This document shows positions 1 through 6,929 of a DNA stretch of 8,983 bases, piece after piece (positions within the stretch are counted from its first letter, which is position 1; each line of letters opens with the position of its first letter). The notes under the pieces were generated by a model. It saw only the letters and a list, made by a program, of their open reading frames with translations. It was not told the DNA's origin and made no database searches. Source of the DNA: an uncultured Bacilli bacterium (GTDB lineage Bacteria; Bacillota_I; Bacilli_A; RF39; UBA660); the NCBI GenBank assembly GCA_949746915.1, contig CATKEA010000090.1, positions 1 to 8,983 on the forward strand. Reading direction: 5' to 3'. The position numbers and the translations under genes are program-made.

Positions 1-1236
1 AAAGGAGCTGGAATAAGACTTATTAAAGATAATAATACTGTTTATGCAGCAAGTAATAATTTATCAGAAGAAAATCTTCTAAAATTAACTCAAAAATTAG
101 CCAATAATTTTAATGGTTCTAAAAAAGAAGAAATAATCTTTCTTAAAGAGGAAGAAAAATACAAAAATCCCAAAGTATCATTTAAAGATGTAAGTATTGA
201 TGAAAAAAAAGCTATATTTAAAAAAATCGAAGAAATCGCTAAAAAATATAGTACTTTAATTACTAGAGTAGAAGTTTTTTTACTTGAAAACAATAAATTA
301 GTAACAATAGCTAATAGTTTTGGAAAACTTATTAAATTTAATTCTATTCATTCAAGACTTTATGTAACAGTTTATGCCGAAAAAAATGGAAAAATAGAAA
401 ATAGTTATTGGAATATTGGAAAATTTGGTGGTTTAGAACTTTTAGATTTTGATAAATATGAAGAAAAGACAAAAGAAGCATGCCAAAATGCTATTGAGAA
501 ATTAGATGCCATAGTGACAAAAGGTGGATACTATCCAGTTATTTTAGGACCAGCTTTTGGTGGCGTTATCTTTCATGAAGCTTGTGGCCATGGTTTAGAA
601 GCAACTTGTGTAGGAGATAACAAAAGTATTTTTTGTAACAAAATAGGAAAAAAAATTGCTAGTGATAAAGTTACACTAATTGATGATGGAACAATTGAAG
701 ATGTATGGGGGAGTATTATCTATGATGATGAAGGAAATACTCCACAAAAAAATACATTAATTGAAAATGGTATTTTAAAAAGTTATTTAGTTGATTATAA
801 TAATTCTCTTAAAATGAATCATAAAATAACAGGCTCAGGAAGAAGAGAAAGTTACAAGTATACACCAACCTCTAGAATGACAAACACTTATTTAGAAAAG
901 GGAGAAAGTACATTAGAAGAAATGATCAAAAGTATTAATTATGGCTTTTATTGTAAAACAATGAATGGCGGTAGTGTCGAATGTGAAACAGGAAATTTTA
1001 ATTTTTCAGTTGATGATGCATTTTTAATTGAAAATGGAAAAGTAACAAAACGTGTAAAAGGTGCTAGTCTTATTGGAACTAGTATCGAAATATTAAATAA
1101 TGTTGAAATGGTTGGAAAGGATTTAGAACTAGGAGTAGGCTACTGTGGTAGTAAAAGTGGTACAGTACCTGTTACAGTTGGAGAGCCGCATATCAAAGTA
1201 AGTAGAATTTTAATAGGAGGAGAAGCTAATGACTAG
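1..1236 (+). CDS. tldD: TldD metalloprotease subunit, 5'-truncated by window edge
   Basis: TldD is the catalytic subunit of the cytoplasmic TldD/TldE zinc protease, which degrades unfolded or modified small peptides and, in some bacteria, trims peptide antibiotic precursors. The frame is open from base 1, so the gene begins outside the window; 411 codons remain and I estimate that 50-60 N-terminal residues are missing. Window codons 192-197 read HEACGH, the HExxxH metal-binding motif, followed by GLE as in the family. The C-terminal segment GYCGSKSGTVPVTVGEP supplies the conserved Cys (window codon 382), expected as third metal ligand. The GTG at 514 is an internal valine, not a start: unbroken, family-like sequence lies upstream (GAGIRLIKD near codons 2-10). 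The stop TAG at 1234-1236 overlaps the tldE start by 8 bases, and the tldE ribosome binding site lies inside this gene. Identification is firm; the natural substrate cannot be told from sequence. Confidence 0.93.
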   Translation, partial: KGAGIRLIKDNNTVYAASNNLSEENLLKLTQKLANNFNGSKKEEIIFLKEEEKYKNPKVSFKDVSIDEKKAIFKKIEEIAKKYSTLITRVEVFLLENNKLVTIANSFGKLIKFNSIHSRLYVTVYAEKNGKIENSYWNIGKFGGLELLDFDKYEEKTKEACQNAIEKLDAIVTKGGYYPVILGPAFGGVIFHEACGHGLEATCVGDNKSIFCNKIGKKIASDKVTLIDDGTIEDVWGSIIYDDEGNTPQKNTLIENGILKSYLVDYNNSLKMNHKITGSGRRESYKYTPTSRMTNTYLEKGESTLEEMIKSINYGFYCKTMNGGSVECETGNFNFSVDDAFLIENGKVTKRVKGASLIGTSIEILNNVEMVGKDLELGVGYCGSKSGTVPVTVGEPHIKVSRILIGGEAND

Positions 1237-2512
1237 TAAAGAATTTTTACTTAAAGCAAAAGATCTTGGTTTTAAAAACTTTCAAATATATAAAAATCAT
1301 ATTTATGATCAAACCATAGAATGTTTAAATAATAAAATTGTAAATGATAACATAACAGATATCGTAAGATACACATATAAAGGAGAAATATACAATAAAA
1401 CAGTAACAGCAGCCAGCGAATATCTAGAAGAAGCAAATTTACTAGAATTAAAAGAAATAGCAGCAGCGACAGATTCAAGTTATCAAAATGTTTATTTAGA
1501 AAATACTGATAGCATTGAAGTTAAAGAAGATATCAAAGAGTTTGATTTAACAAAAGAGAAAGAAGCTATTTTGAATTTAAATAATTTAAGAAAAAAATAT
1601 CCAGAAGTTGTCAACATTACAAGTGTAATTTCAGCAACTACATCTTACCATGAAATAATAGATTTAAATAAAGTTACAATGCAAAGAAATGCCTCTAACT
1701 TTGAATTCTATGTTGAAATAATGGCTTCTAAGGAAAATAAAAATGGAACAGCAAGTGATATTATTTTAACAACAAAAAAAGAAGAAATTAATTTTGAAGA
1801 AATAACTGAAAATAGTATAAAGAATGCCTTACTTCATTTAAATGAAGAACCATTAACTACAAACAAGTACGATGTTATTTTAAAAAACAATGTAGTAAAT
1901 AAACTTTTAAATAAATTTATAGCTTCTATTAATGGAGAATTAATAAAAAAAAGAAAAAGTGTTATGGTCGATAGATTAAATTCAGAAATATTTAATAAGA
2001 TGATTACTATTAAAGAGGAACCACTTAATACTGTTCTTCCAGGATATGTTACTTTTGATAACGAAGGAACTAAAACAAATAATAAAACAATAGTTGAAAA
2101 TGGAATATTAAGAACATATTTGTATAATAATAAAAGTGCTTTAGACAATAATAAGAAATCAACAGGAAATAATTTTGGACCAACAACATGTCGCAACATG
2201 TTTTTAGAAAAAGGAACTAAAAATTATGACGAGTTAATAAAAATTATGAATAATGGTTTAATCATAGAAGATTATATGGGATCATCATCTTCTGCAGTTG
2301 ATGTTTTAACAGGAAATATTTCTATTCAGATTATAGGACATGTAGTGAAAGATGGAAAAATTGTAAGTAGCTATATTCCATGTATCTTAACAAGCAATAT
2401 TTTTGAAATTTTTAAAAACGTTATAGAAATAGGAACTGACTTAAAATTTACCTCAACTACTTGTGGTGCACCAAGTATTCTTGTAAAAGATATTAATATA
2501 TCAAGTAATTAA
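1229..2512 (+). CDS. tldE: TldE/PmbA, non-catalytic partner of TldD
   Basis: This 427-residue protein is the partner subunit of TldD in the heterodimeric protease. It belongs to the same superfamily but has no HExxxH motif, as expected for TldE. Family-like stretches include the N-terminal helix (LLKAKDLGFKNFQIY), the VTFDNEGTKTNN strand, the YNNKSALDNNKKSTGN segment, and the C-terminal CGAPSILVKDINIS, which matches the usual APSxLV ending. The start ATG at 1229 is fixed by a strong AGGAGGAG at 1215-1222 with 6 bases of spacing, located inside the 3' end of tldD. The 8-base overlap implies coupled translation and roughly equal amounts of the two subunits. The length is slightly below the roughly 450 residues of well-studied PmbA proteins. 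The gene ends in three in-frame stops, TAATAATAA at 2510-2518, which is unusual in this window. Confidence 0.9.
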   Translation: MTSKEFLLKAKDLGFKNFQIYKNHIYDQTIECLNNKIVNDNITDIVRYTYKGEIYNKTVTAASEYLEEANLLELKEIAAATDSSYQNVYLENTDSIEVKEDIKEFDLTKEKEAILNLNNLRKKYPEVVNITSVISATTSYHEIIDLNKVTMQRNASNFEFYVEIMASKENKNGTASDIILTTKKEEINFEEITENSIKNALLHLNEEPLTTNKYDVILKNNVVNKLLNKFIASINGELIKKRKSVMVDRLNSEIFNKMITIKEEPLNTVLPGYVTFDNEGTKTNNKTIVENGILRTYLYNNKSALDNNKKSTGNNFGPTTCRNMFLEKGTKNYDELIKIMNNGLIIEDYMGSSSSAVDVLTGNISIQIIGHVVKDGKIVSSYIPCILTSNIFEIFKNVIEIGTDLKFTSTTCGAPSILVKDINISSN

Positions 2513-2528
2513 TAATAAGGTAATAAAA

Positions 2529-2559
2529 TTGACTTCTTGATATTTTATCAACTAATAAT
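2529..2559 (+). promoter_or_regulatory. Possible promoter for the penicillin-binding protein gene
   Basis: TTGACT at 2529-2534 matches the -35 consensus at five of six positions, and AATAAT at 2554-2559 matches the -10 box at five of six. The spacing is 19 bp, longer than optimal, and such matches are common in AT-rich DNA. It is the best candidate in the 144-base gap between tldE and the next gene. If used, it would give a leader of about 90 bases. Confidence 0.3.
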
Positions 2560-2590
2560 TTATTATCATTTGATAGTTATTATTAATATC
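2539..2590. other. AT-rich imperfect hairpin between tldE and the PBP gene
   Basis: GATATT at 2539-2544 is complementary to AATATC at 2585-2590. Inside, TAATAA at 2553-2558 pairs with TTATTA at 2580-2585, and TATCA at 2564-2568 pairs with TGATA at 2571-2575 around a 2-base loop. These alternatives cannot all form together. No T-run follows, so it is not a classical intrinsic terminator. It could be a weak tldDE transcript end or simply a product of low GC content. Confidence 0.25.
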
Positions 2591-2656
2591 TAAAATCATT
2601 ATAAATAAAAATACTTTTTACTAAAACATAACATATACTTTACTAAAGGTGATGTT

Positions 2657-4564
2657 ATGTTTTTTAAACGAATTGATTCAAGAATTAAAGTTGTCTTTTT
2701 AATAATTGTTCTATTATTTATATTTATAATAGCAAGGGTTTTCTTTATTCAATTAATATCATACGAAAAATTATCTATTTTAGCTAGTGACTTATGGAGT
2801 AGGGATTTACCAATAGAAGCTAATCGAGGTCTTATTTTAGATAGAAATGGTATTATCCTAGCAGATAATCTAACCACAACTTCGTTAGTACTAATTCCAA
2901 ATCAAATAGATAATAAAGACGAAACAAGCACTAAACTTGCTGAAATATTAGGAGTTACTAAAGAAGAAATGGATAAACACGTAAATAAAGTTACATCTAT
3001 AGAAAGAGTTCATCCTGAAGGAAGACGATTATCCTATGATATAGCTGACAAAATATATGACTTAGATTTACCTGGAGTATATCTTGTCAAGGAAGCCAAA
3101 AGATATTATCCATATGGAGATATGCTATCACATGTATTAGGATATGTTGGGATTGATAATCAAGGTTTATCTGGAATTGAAAAACAATATGATGAATATC
3201 TAACAGGTGAAGCTGGAGCAATAAAATATTTTAGTGATGCCAAAGGAAATAAACTAGAACTAAGTGATATTTATTTAGAGCCAACTAGTGGAATGAATAT
3301 TCAACTAACAATTGATTACAATATCCAAATGGCTCTTGAAAGAGAATTAGACAATGCCGTTGGAATGTTTAATCCCGACATGGCATTAGCAATTGTTATA
3401 GAACCAAATACAGGAGAAATCTTAGCAATGAGTAGTAGACCTAACTTCGATTCTAACAACTATCAAAAATATTCTATGGAAACACTTAGTAGAAATTTAC
3501 CAATATGGGCTTCCTATGAACCAGGAAGTACTTTTAAAATAGTTACTTTCGCTTCTGCATTAGAAGAAAATCTAATGGATATGGAAAAAGATCGTTTTTA
3601 TGATTCTGGAAGTGTTAATATTGCTGGAGCTAGAATTGGTTGTTGGAAAGCAGGAGGTCATGGTGATCAAACATTTTTGCAAGTATTAGAAAACTCGTGC
3701 AACCCAGGATTTGTAAAATTAGGTCAGCTATTAGGAAAAGAAAGATTATTTTCTTATCTAGATAAATTTGGTTTTGGAAAGAAAACAGGTGTTGACTTAA
3801 CAGGAGAAGGTAAGGGAATTATTTTTAATTTAGATAGAGTAGGGGAGTTAGAATTGGTTACAACAGCATTTGGTCAAGGAGTAAGTGTAACTCCTATCCA
3901 ACAAGTTGCAGCAGTAAGTGCTGTTGTTAATGGAGGAAATTTATATACTCCATATATTGTTAAAAATATTCTAGAACCTGAAACAAATTCCGTTGTTAAA
4001 TCGTTTAATAAAAAATTTGTTAGAAAAGTAATATCAGAAGAAACTTCCAATAAAATGCGATATGCTTTGGAAAGCGTAGTTGCAAGAGGTGGAGGAAGAG
4101 CTGCTTATATAGATGGATACAGAATTGGAGGTAAAACAGGAACAGCTCAGAAAGTAGAAAATGGAAGATATCTAGTCAATAACTATATTATGAGTTTCAT
4201 GTCAGTAGTACCAAGCAATGATCCTCAAGCAGTATTTTATATTGCTATTGATAATCCTAAAAACACAGCATTATTATCTAGTTACACAACAACTCCAATA
4301 GCAAGGCGAGTGCTATTAGATATTATCGACGCTCTTGATATAGAAAAGCAAGAAGGACAATTAGATAAAGTATATCAGTGGAATGATAGCATTTATTATG
4401 AAGTTCCTAATGTAATAGGTAAAACACCAAAAGAAGCAACTAAGATTTTAGAACATTTCAAAGTGGAATATTCTGGTACAGGAGATAAAGTTATTAATCA
4501 AACACCAACAGCTTCTTCTCGACTAGCCGAAGGAGATGTTGTAAGATTACTTCTAGGTGACTAG
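2657..4564 (+). CDS. spoVD: Class B penicillin-binding protein with one PASTA domain (SpoVD/FtsI/PBP2B family)
   Basis: This 635-residue peptidoglycan transpeptidase makes peptide crosslinks outside the membrane, normally paired with a SEDS glycosyltransferase. Residues 11-34 form one membrane helix, leaving the rest extracellular. The pedestal domain begins with the typical RGLILDRNGIILA at 57-69. The penicillin-binding domain has all three active-site motifs: SxxK at S291-K294 (EPGSTFK), SxN at S347-C-N349, and KTG at 493-495 (GGKTGTAQK). A single PASTA domain fills about 581-635, starting VPNVIGKTPKEA. One PASTA domain and this length resemble Bacillus SpoVD more than PBP2B, which has two and is longer. 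With no other PBP gene in view, it could serve vegetative division (FtsI role), sporulation, or both. ATG 2657 follows AAAGGTGAT at 2645-2653. The family is certain; the choice of gene symbol is not. Confidence 0.93.
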   Translation: MFFKRIDSRIKVVFLIIVLLFIFIIARVFFIQLISYEKLSILASDLWSRDLPIEANRGLILDRNGIILADNLTTTSLVLIPNQIDNKDETSTKLAEILGVTKEEMDKHVNKVTSIERVHPEGRRLSYDIADKIYDLDLPGVYLVKEAKRYYPYGDMLSHVLGYVGIDNQGLSGIEKQYDEYLTGEAGAIKYFSDAKGNKLELSDIYLEPTSGMNIQLTIDYNIQMALERELDNAVGMFNPDMALAIVIEPNTGEILAMSSRPNFDSNNYQKYSMETLSRNLPIWASYEPGSTFKIVTFASALEENLMDMEKDRFYDSGSVNIAGARIGCWKAGGHGDQTFLQVLENSCNPGFVKLGQLLGKERLFSYLDKFGFGKKTGVDLTGEGKGIIFNLDRVGELELVTTAFGQGVSVTPIQQVAAVSAVVNGGNLYTPYIVKNILEPETNSVVKSFNKKFVRKVISEETSNKMRYALESVVARGGGRAAYIDGYRIGGKTGTAQKVENGRYLVNNYIMSFMSVVPSNDPQAVFYIAIDNPKNTALLSSYTTTPIARRVLLDIIDALDIEKQEGQLDKVYQWNDSIYYEVPNVIGKTPKEATKILEHFKVEYSGTGDKVINQTPTASSRLAEGDVVRLLLGD

Positions 4565-4593
4565 TGTAAAGTTATGTATATGTTTATAAAAAA

Positions 4594-4624
4594 TTGTCTA
4601 AAATAAATATTTATGTAGTATAAT
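4594..4624 (+). promoter_or_regulatory. Possible mraY promoter
   Basis: A perfect -10 hexamer TATAAT lies at 4619-4624, 29 bases before the mraY ATG. The best -35 is TTGTCT at 4594-4599 (four of six), at a long 19-bp spacing. I see no terminator after the upstream PBP gene, so mraY may also be read from upstream. Confidence 0.4.
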
Positions 4625-4653
4625 TATTAAGCAGGTATATAGGAGTGGTTTTA

Positions 4654-5640
4654 ATGAATATTTTGATCCTAACTAAATGTATGTTAGCCCTGATGATTGG
4701 TTTTTTAGGGGCTGTACTTTTGGGACTTTTTTTAGTACCAATGTTAAAAAGGCTAAAAATTAAACAGACTATTAGTATTTTTGTTGGTTTTTCTCATAGA
4801 AAAAAATCTGGGACACCAACAATGGGTGGTTTAATTTTTATTATTCCAACAGTCTTAGCAACGTTTATTCTTTTAGGTATGAATAAAATGGAATACTCTG
4901 ACAATTTAGGTATTGTGTTAATTGTATTTGTTGGTTATGCCTTAATAGGATTCTTAGATGATTATTTAAGTATAAAAAGACATAACAATGAGGGCTTAAC
5001 TGAAGTCCAAAAACTCATAGGTCAAATCTTAATAGCACTATTATTTTTCTTCCTATATATGAGAAATGGAGGTCAAACAGCAATTATAGTTTCAACACTA
5101 GGAATTAATATTCAACTAGGTTGGATATATGGCCTATTTATTTTATTTGTATTAGTAGGTGCAAGTAATGCTGTTAATTTAACTGATGGTTTAGATGGTC
5201 TTGCTGGTGGTTTGTCTGCTATTGCTTTTATCGCTTTTAGTTTAGTTTCCTTAGTTGTTGGTTTTGAAGATATGGGTGTTTTCACCTTCATATTAACTGG
5301 TGCTATTTTAGGATTTTTAGTATATAATACCCATCCAGCTAAAGTATTCATGGGTGATACCGGTTCATTAGCATTAGGTGGAGTAATGGCTGCAGTAGCA
5401 ATATTGACTCACAGAGAAGTAACTCTTTTAGTAGTAGCTGGAGTATTTGTGATTGAAACTTTATCTGTAATATTTCAAATTATCTGGTTAAGAGTTTTTA
5501 AAAGAAAATTATTCTTAATGACACCTCTTCATCATCATTTTGAAAAATTAGGATGGGCTGAAACTGATATTGTAAAACTATTTTGGGTAATTGGATTAGT
5601 CTTAGCCATGGGTGGAATATTCTTTGGTGTATGGATTTAA
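4654..5640 (+). CDS. mraY: Phospho-N-acetylmuramoyl-pentapeptide transferase (MraY)
   Basis: MraY transfers phospho-MurNAc-pentapeptide from its UDP carrier to undecaprenyl phosphate at the inner face of the membrane, making lipid I. The 328 residues form a polytopic membrane protein. All family signatures are present: SHRKKSGTPTMGG at 47-59, the metal-binding LDDY with D102-D103, NAVNLTDGLDGLAGG at 172-186, FMGDTGSLALGG at 232-243 with catalytic-region D235, and the cytoplasmic loop TPLHHHFEKLGW at 290-301 with three histidines. ATG 4654 is preferred over the in-frame GTG at 4645 because AGGAG at 4641-4645 sits 8 bases before the ATG and would overlap the GTG. The gene follows the PBP gene by 89 bases with murE absent between them, and ends in tandem stops TAATAA just before a strong terminator. 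Length and motifs are normal, so the enzyme should be functional. Confidence 0.96.
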   Translation: MNILILTKCMLALMIGFLGAVLLGLFLVPMLKRLKIKQTISIFVGFSHRKKSGTPTMGGLIFIIPTVLATFILLGMNKMEYSDNLGIVLIVFVGYALIGFLDDYLSIKRHNNEGLTEVQKLIGQILIALLFFFLYMRNGGQTAIIVSTLGINIQLGWIYGLFILFVLVGASNAVNLTDGLDGLAGGLSAIAFIAFSLVSLVVGFEDMGVFTFILTGAILGFLVYNTHPAKVFMGDTGSLALGGVMAAVAILTHREVTLLVVAGVFVIETLSVIFQIIWLRVFKRKLFLMTPLHHHFEKLGWAETDIVKLFWVIGLVLAMGGIFFGVWI

Positions 5641-5641
5641 T

Positions 5642-5675
5642 AAAAATACTGATTTGATATCAGTATTTTTATTTT
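5642..5675 (+). terminator. Intrinsic terminator after mraY
   Basis: A perfect 12-bp stem joins AAAAATACTGAT (5642-5653) with ATCAGTATTTTT (5659-5670) around the 5-base loop TTGAT, and T-rich sequence follows (TTTTTATTTT). It begins one base after the tandem mraY stop codons. The A-run on the left arm means it could also work in the reverse direction. It splits the wall-synthesis cluster into two transcription units. Confidence 0.88.
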
Positions 5676-5732
5676 AGTCTCTTCTTCTTTTTTCTATCTA
5701 TATATCATATATTTTAAGGAAGAGGGATTGCT

Positions 5733-6824
5733 ATGAAAAAAGAAAGATTTGATTTAATACTATTTATATCAGTAATAATTTTAATTTTATTTGGTTTAAT
5801 TATGATATATTCAGCATCTTCAATCTGGGCAGAATATAAATTTCATGATGCTTTTAAATATGTAAAACAACAGGGATTATTTATTATTATAGGTATTTTT
5901 TTAATGATTGCAATTTCACGAATAAATTATATTAAATATTATGAAAAATCTAACCATATTCTAGGTGTCTGCATAATTCTTTTAATCCTGGTTTTGATAC
6001 CTGGAATAGGTAGTATTAGAAATGGTAGTCAAAGTTGGTTTGGAATAGGTTCATTTGGAATTCAACCTAGTGAGTTTTCTAAACTTGGACTAATTATCTT
6101 TACTTCACGATATCTAACATTAAATAATAAATATTTAAAAGATATAAAAAAAGGAGTTATTCCAATAATGCTTGTTTTGTTTTTCATTTTTGGACTTATA
6201 ATGTTACAACCAGACTTTGGAACAGGGATGATTATTGTTGTGAGTATTTTAGCTATGCTATTTATCGCTGGAGTTCCAATAAAATTCTTTGTCACATTAG
6301 GAATATTAGGAGCAGGGGGAATTGTCTTTTTAATATTAATAGCTCCATATAGAATGGATAGAATCACCTCTTTTTTAGATCCATGGAAAGACCCATTAGG
6401 AACAGGTTTTCAAATCATTCAATCATTATATGCTATAGGTCCAGGTGGATTATTAGGTCAAGGTTTTTTAAAGTCAAGACAAAAACAATTTTATTTACCA
6501 GAACCACAAACAGACTTTATTTTTTCAATTATCAGTGAAGAATTTGGGATTCTTGGTATTATCATTGTTGCAACATTATTTATTTTAATTTTACATCGTG
6601 GAATCAAAATTGCTTTAAATAGTAAAGATGAATTTGCTAAATATTTAGCATTTGGTATGGTATTTCAAATTCTGATTCAAGCAGTAATGAACCTAATGGT
6701 TGTAGTTGGGCTAATACCAGTAACTGGTGTTACACTACCATTTCTTTCATATGGAGGATCAAGTTTATTAATAACGCTAGTTTCTATTGGAATTCTTTTA
6801 AACATATCTAGATATGAAAAATAG
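5733..6824 (+). CDS. ftsW: SEDS-family peptidoglycan glycosyltransferase (FtsW/SpoVE type)
   Basis: This 363-residue polytopic membrane protein polymerises lipid II into glycan strands, normally together with a class B PBP such as the one upstream. The sequence shows about ten hydrophobic segments and the SEDS signatures: GIQPSEFSKL at 109-118, LQPDFGTG at 158-165, YRMDRITSFLDPWKDP at 206-221 with G-x-G-x-Q after it, FYLPEPQTDFIFSIISEEFG at 253-272, and the C-terminal GLIPVTGVTLPFLSYGGSSL at 326-345. D261 in PEPQTD is the expected catalytic aspartate. The FLDPW and LPEPQTDFIF forms favour FtsW/SpoVE over RodA. ATG 5733 follows a purine stretch AAGGAAGAGGG at 5716-5726. The mraY terminator lies just upstream, so the gene needs its own promoter; I see only weak AT-rich -10-like sequence near 5700-5712. 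No terminator is evident after the stop, so read-through into the next gene is plausible. Confidence 0.93.
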   Translation: MKKERFDLILFISVIILILFGLIMIYSASSIWAEYKFHDAFKYVKQQGLFIIIGIFLMIAISRINYIKYYEKSNHILGVCIILLILVLIPGIGSIRNGSQSWFGIGSFGIQPSEFSKLGLIIFTSRYLTLNNKYLKDIKKGVIPIMLVLFFIFGLIMLQPDFGTGMIIVVSILAMLFIAGVPIKFFVTLGILGAGGIVFLILIAPYRMDRITSFLDPWKDPLGTGFQIIQSLYAIGPGGLLGQGFLKSRQKQFYLPEPQTDFIFSIISEEFGILGIIIVATLFILILHRGIKIALNSKDEFAKYLAFGMVFQILIQAVMNLMVVVGLIPVTGVTLPFLSYGGSSLLITLVSIGILLNISRYEK

Positions 6825-6852
6825 TAATTACAAATTTGATAGTTCCTCTTTG

Positions 6853-6903
6853 TTGACAAATATGTTATAAATTCATTGACAAAAGTCCTTTTTTATGTTA
6901 TAA
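6853..6903 (+). repeat. Imperfect duplication of promoter-like elements
   Basis: TTGACAAA occurs at 6853-6860 and again at 6876-6883. TATGTTATAA occurs at 6861-6870 and 6894-6903. In the first copy the two elements abut; in the second they are separated by 10 bases, which creates proper promoter spacing. Only the second copy makes a good promoter. The first could be a decayed promoter or an extra regulator-binding site. Confidence 0.5.
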
Positions 6904-6904
6904 T
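6876..6904 (+). promoter_or_regulatory. Consensus sigma-A-type promoter of the first transglutaminase-like gene
   Basis: TTGACA at 6876-6881 and TATAAT at 6899-6904 are both perfect hexamers with ideal 17-bp spacing. This is the best promoter in the window. Transcription should start near 6911, giving a leader of only about 20 bases that is mostly ribosome binding site. The -10 box overlaps an inverted repeat, so the promoter is probably controlled rather than simply constitutive. Confidence 0.88.
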
Positions 6905-6923
6905 CTTGAAACATAAAAAGGGG
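6886..6923 (+). promoter_or_regulatory. Inverted repeat spanning the -10 box and ribosome binding site
   Basis: The left arm at 6886-6899 (TCCTTTTTTATGTT) and right arm at 6910-6923 (AACATAAAAAGGGG) are complementary over 14 positions as RNA, with two G-U wobbles, around a 10-base loop. As DNA, 12 of 14 positions match, including an exact 10-bp half-site. The left arm includes the first T of the -10 box and the right arm covers four G's of the ribosome binding site. It could be a repressor operator, or an RNA hairpin that hides the ribosome binding site in read-through transcripts. A transcript from the local promoter would lack the left arm. Confidence 0.6.
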
Positions 6924-6924
6924 G
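6916..6924 (+). promoter_or_regulatory. GGGGG-type ribosome binding site that fixes the start at 6930
   Basis: AAAAGGGGG ends 5 bases before the ATG at 6930. This site rules out the in-frame TTG at 6876, which lies inside the -35 box and has no binding site. The G5 core differs from the AGGAG or AGGTGA types used by the other genes, but matches the site of the next gene. Confidence 0.75.
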
Positions 6925-6929
6925 ATATT

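Noticed and set aside
514..1236. A complete 240-residue protein starting at GTG 514
   Set aside because: The same frame is open back to base 1 with TldD-like sequence, so 514 is an internal codon of a gene cut by the window edge.
4645..4653. mraY start at GTG 4645
   Set aside because: It overlaps the AGGAG that best serves ATG 4654.
6831..6838. CAAATTTG palindrome after ftsW
   Set aside because: An 8-base AT-rich palindrome is expected by chance, with no T-run or second copy.
90..6859. Minus-strand open frames at 90-293, 1272-1478, 1834-2199, 5112-5351, 6062-6367 and 6677-6859
   Set aside because: All lie opposite well-supported genes, lack ribosome binding sites I can see, and have composition expected of the reverse strand of AT-rich coding sequence.
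6876..6929. N-terminal extension of the first unknown gene from TTG 6876
   Set aside because: This TTG is part of the -35 box and has no ribosome binding site; the extension would cross the promoter and inverted repeat.
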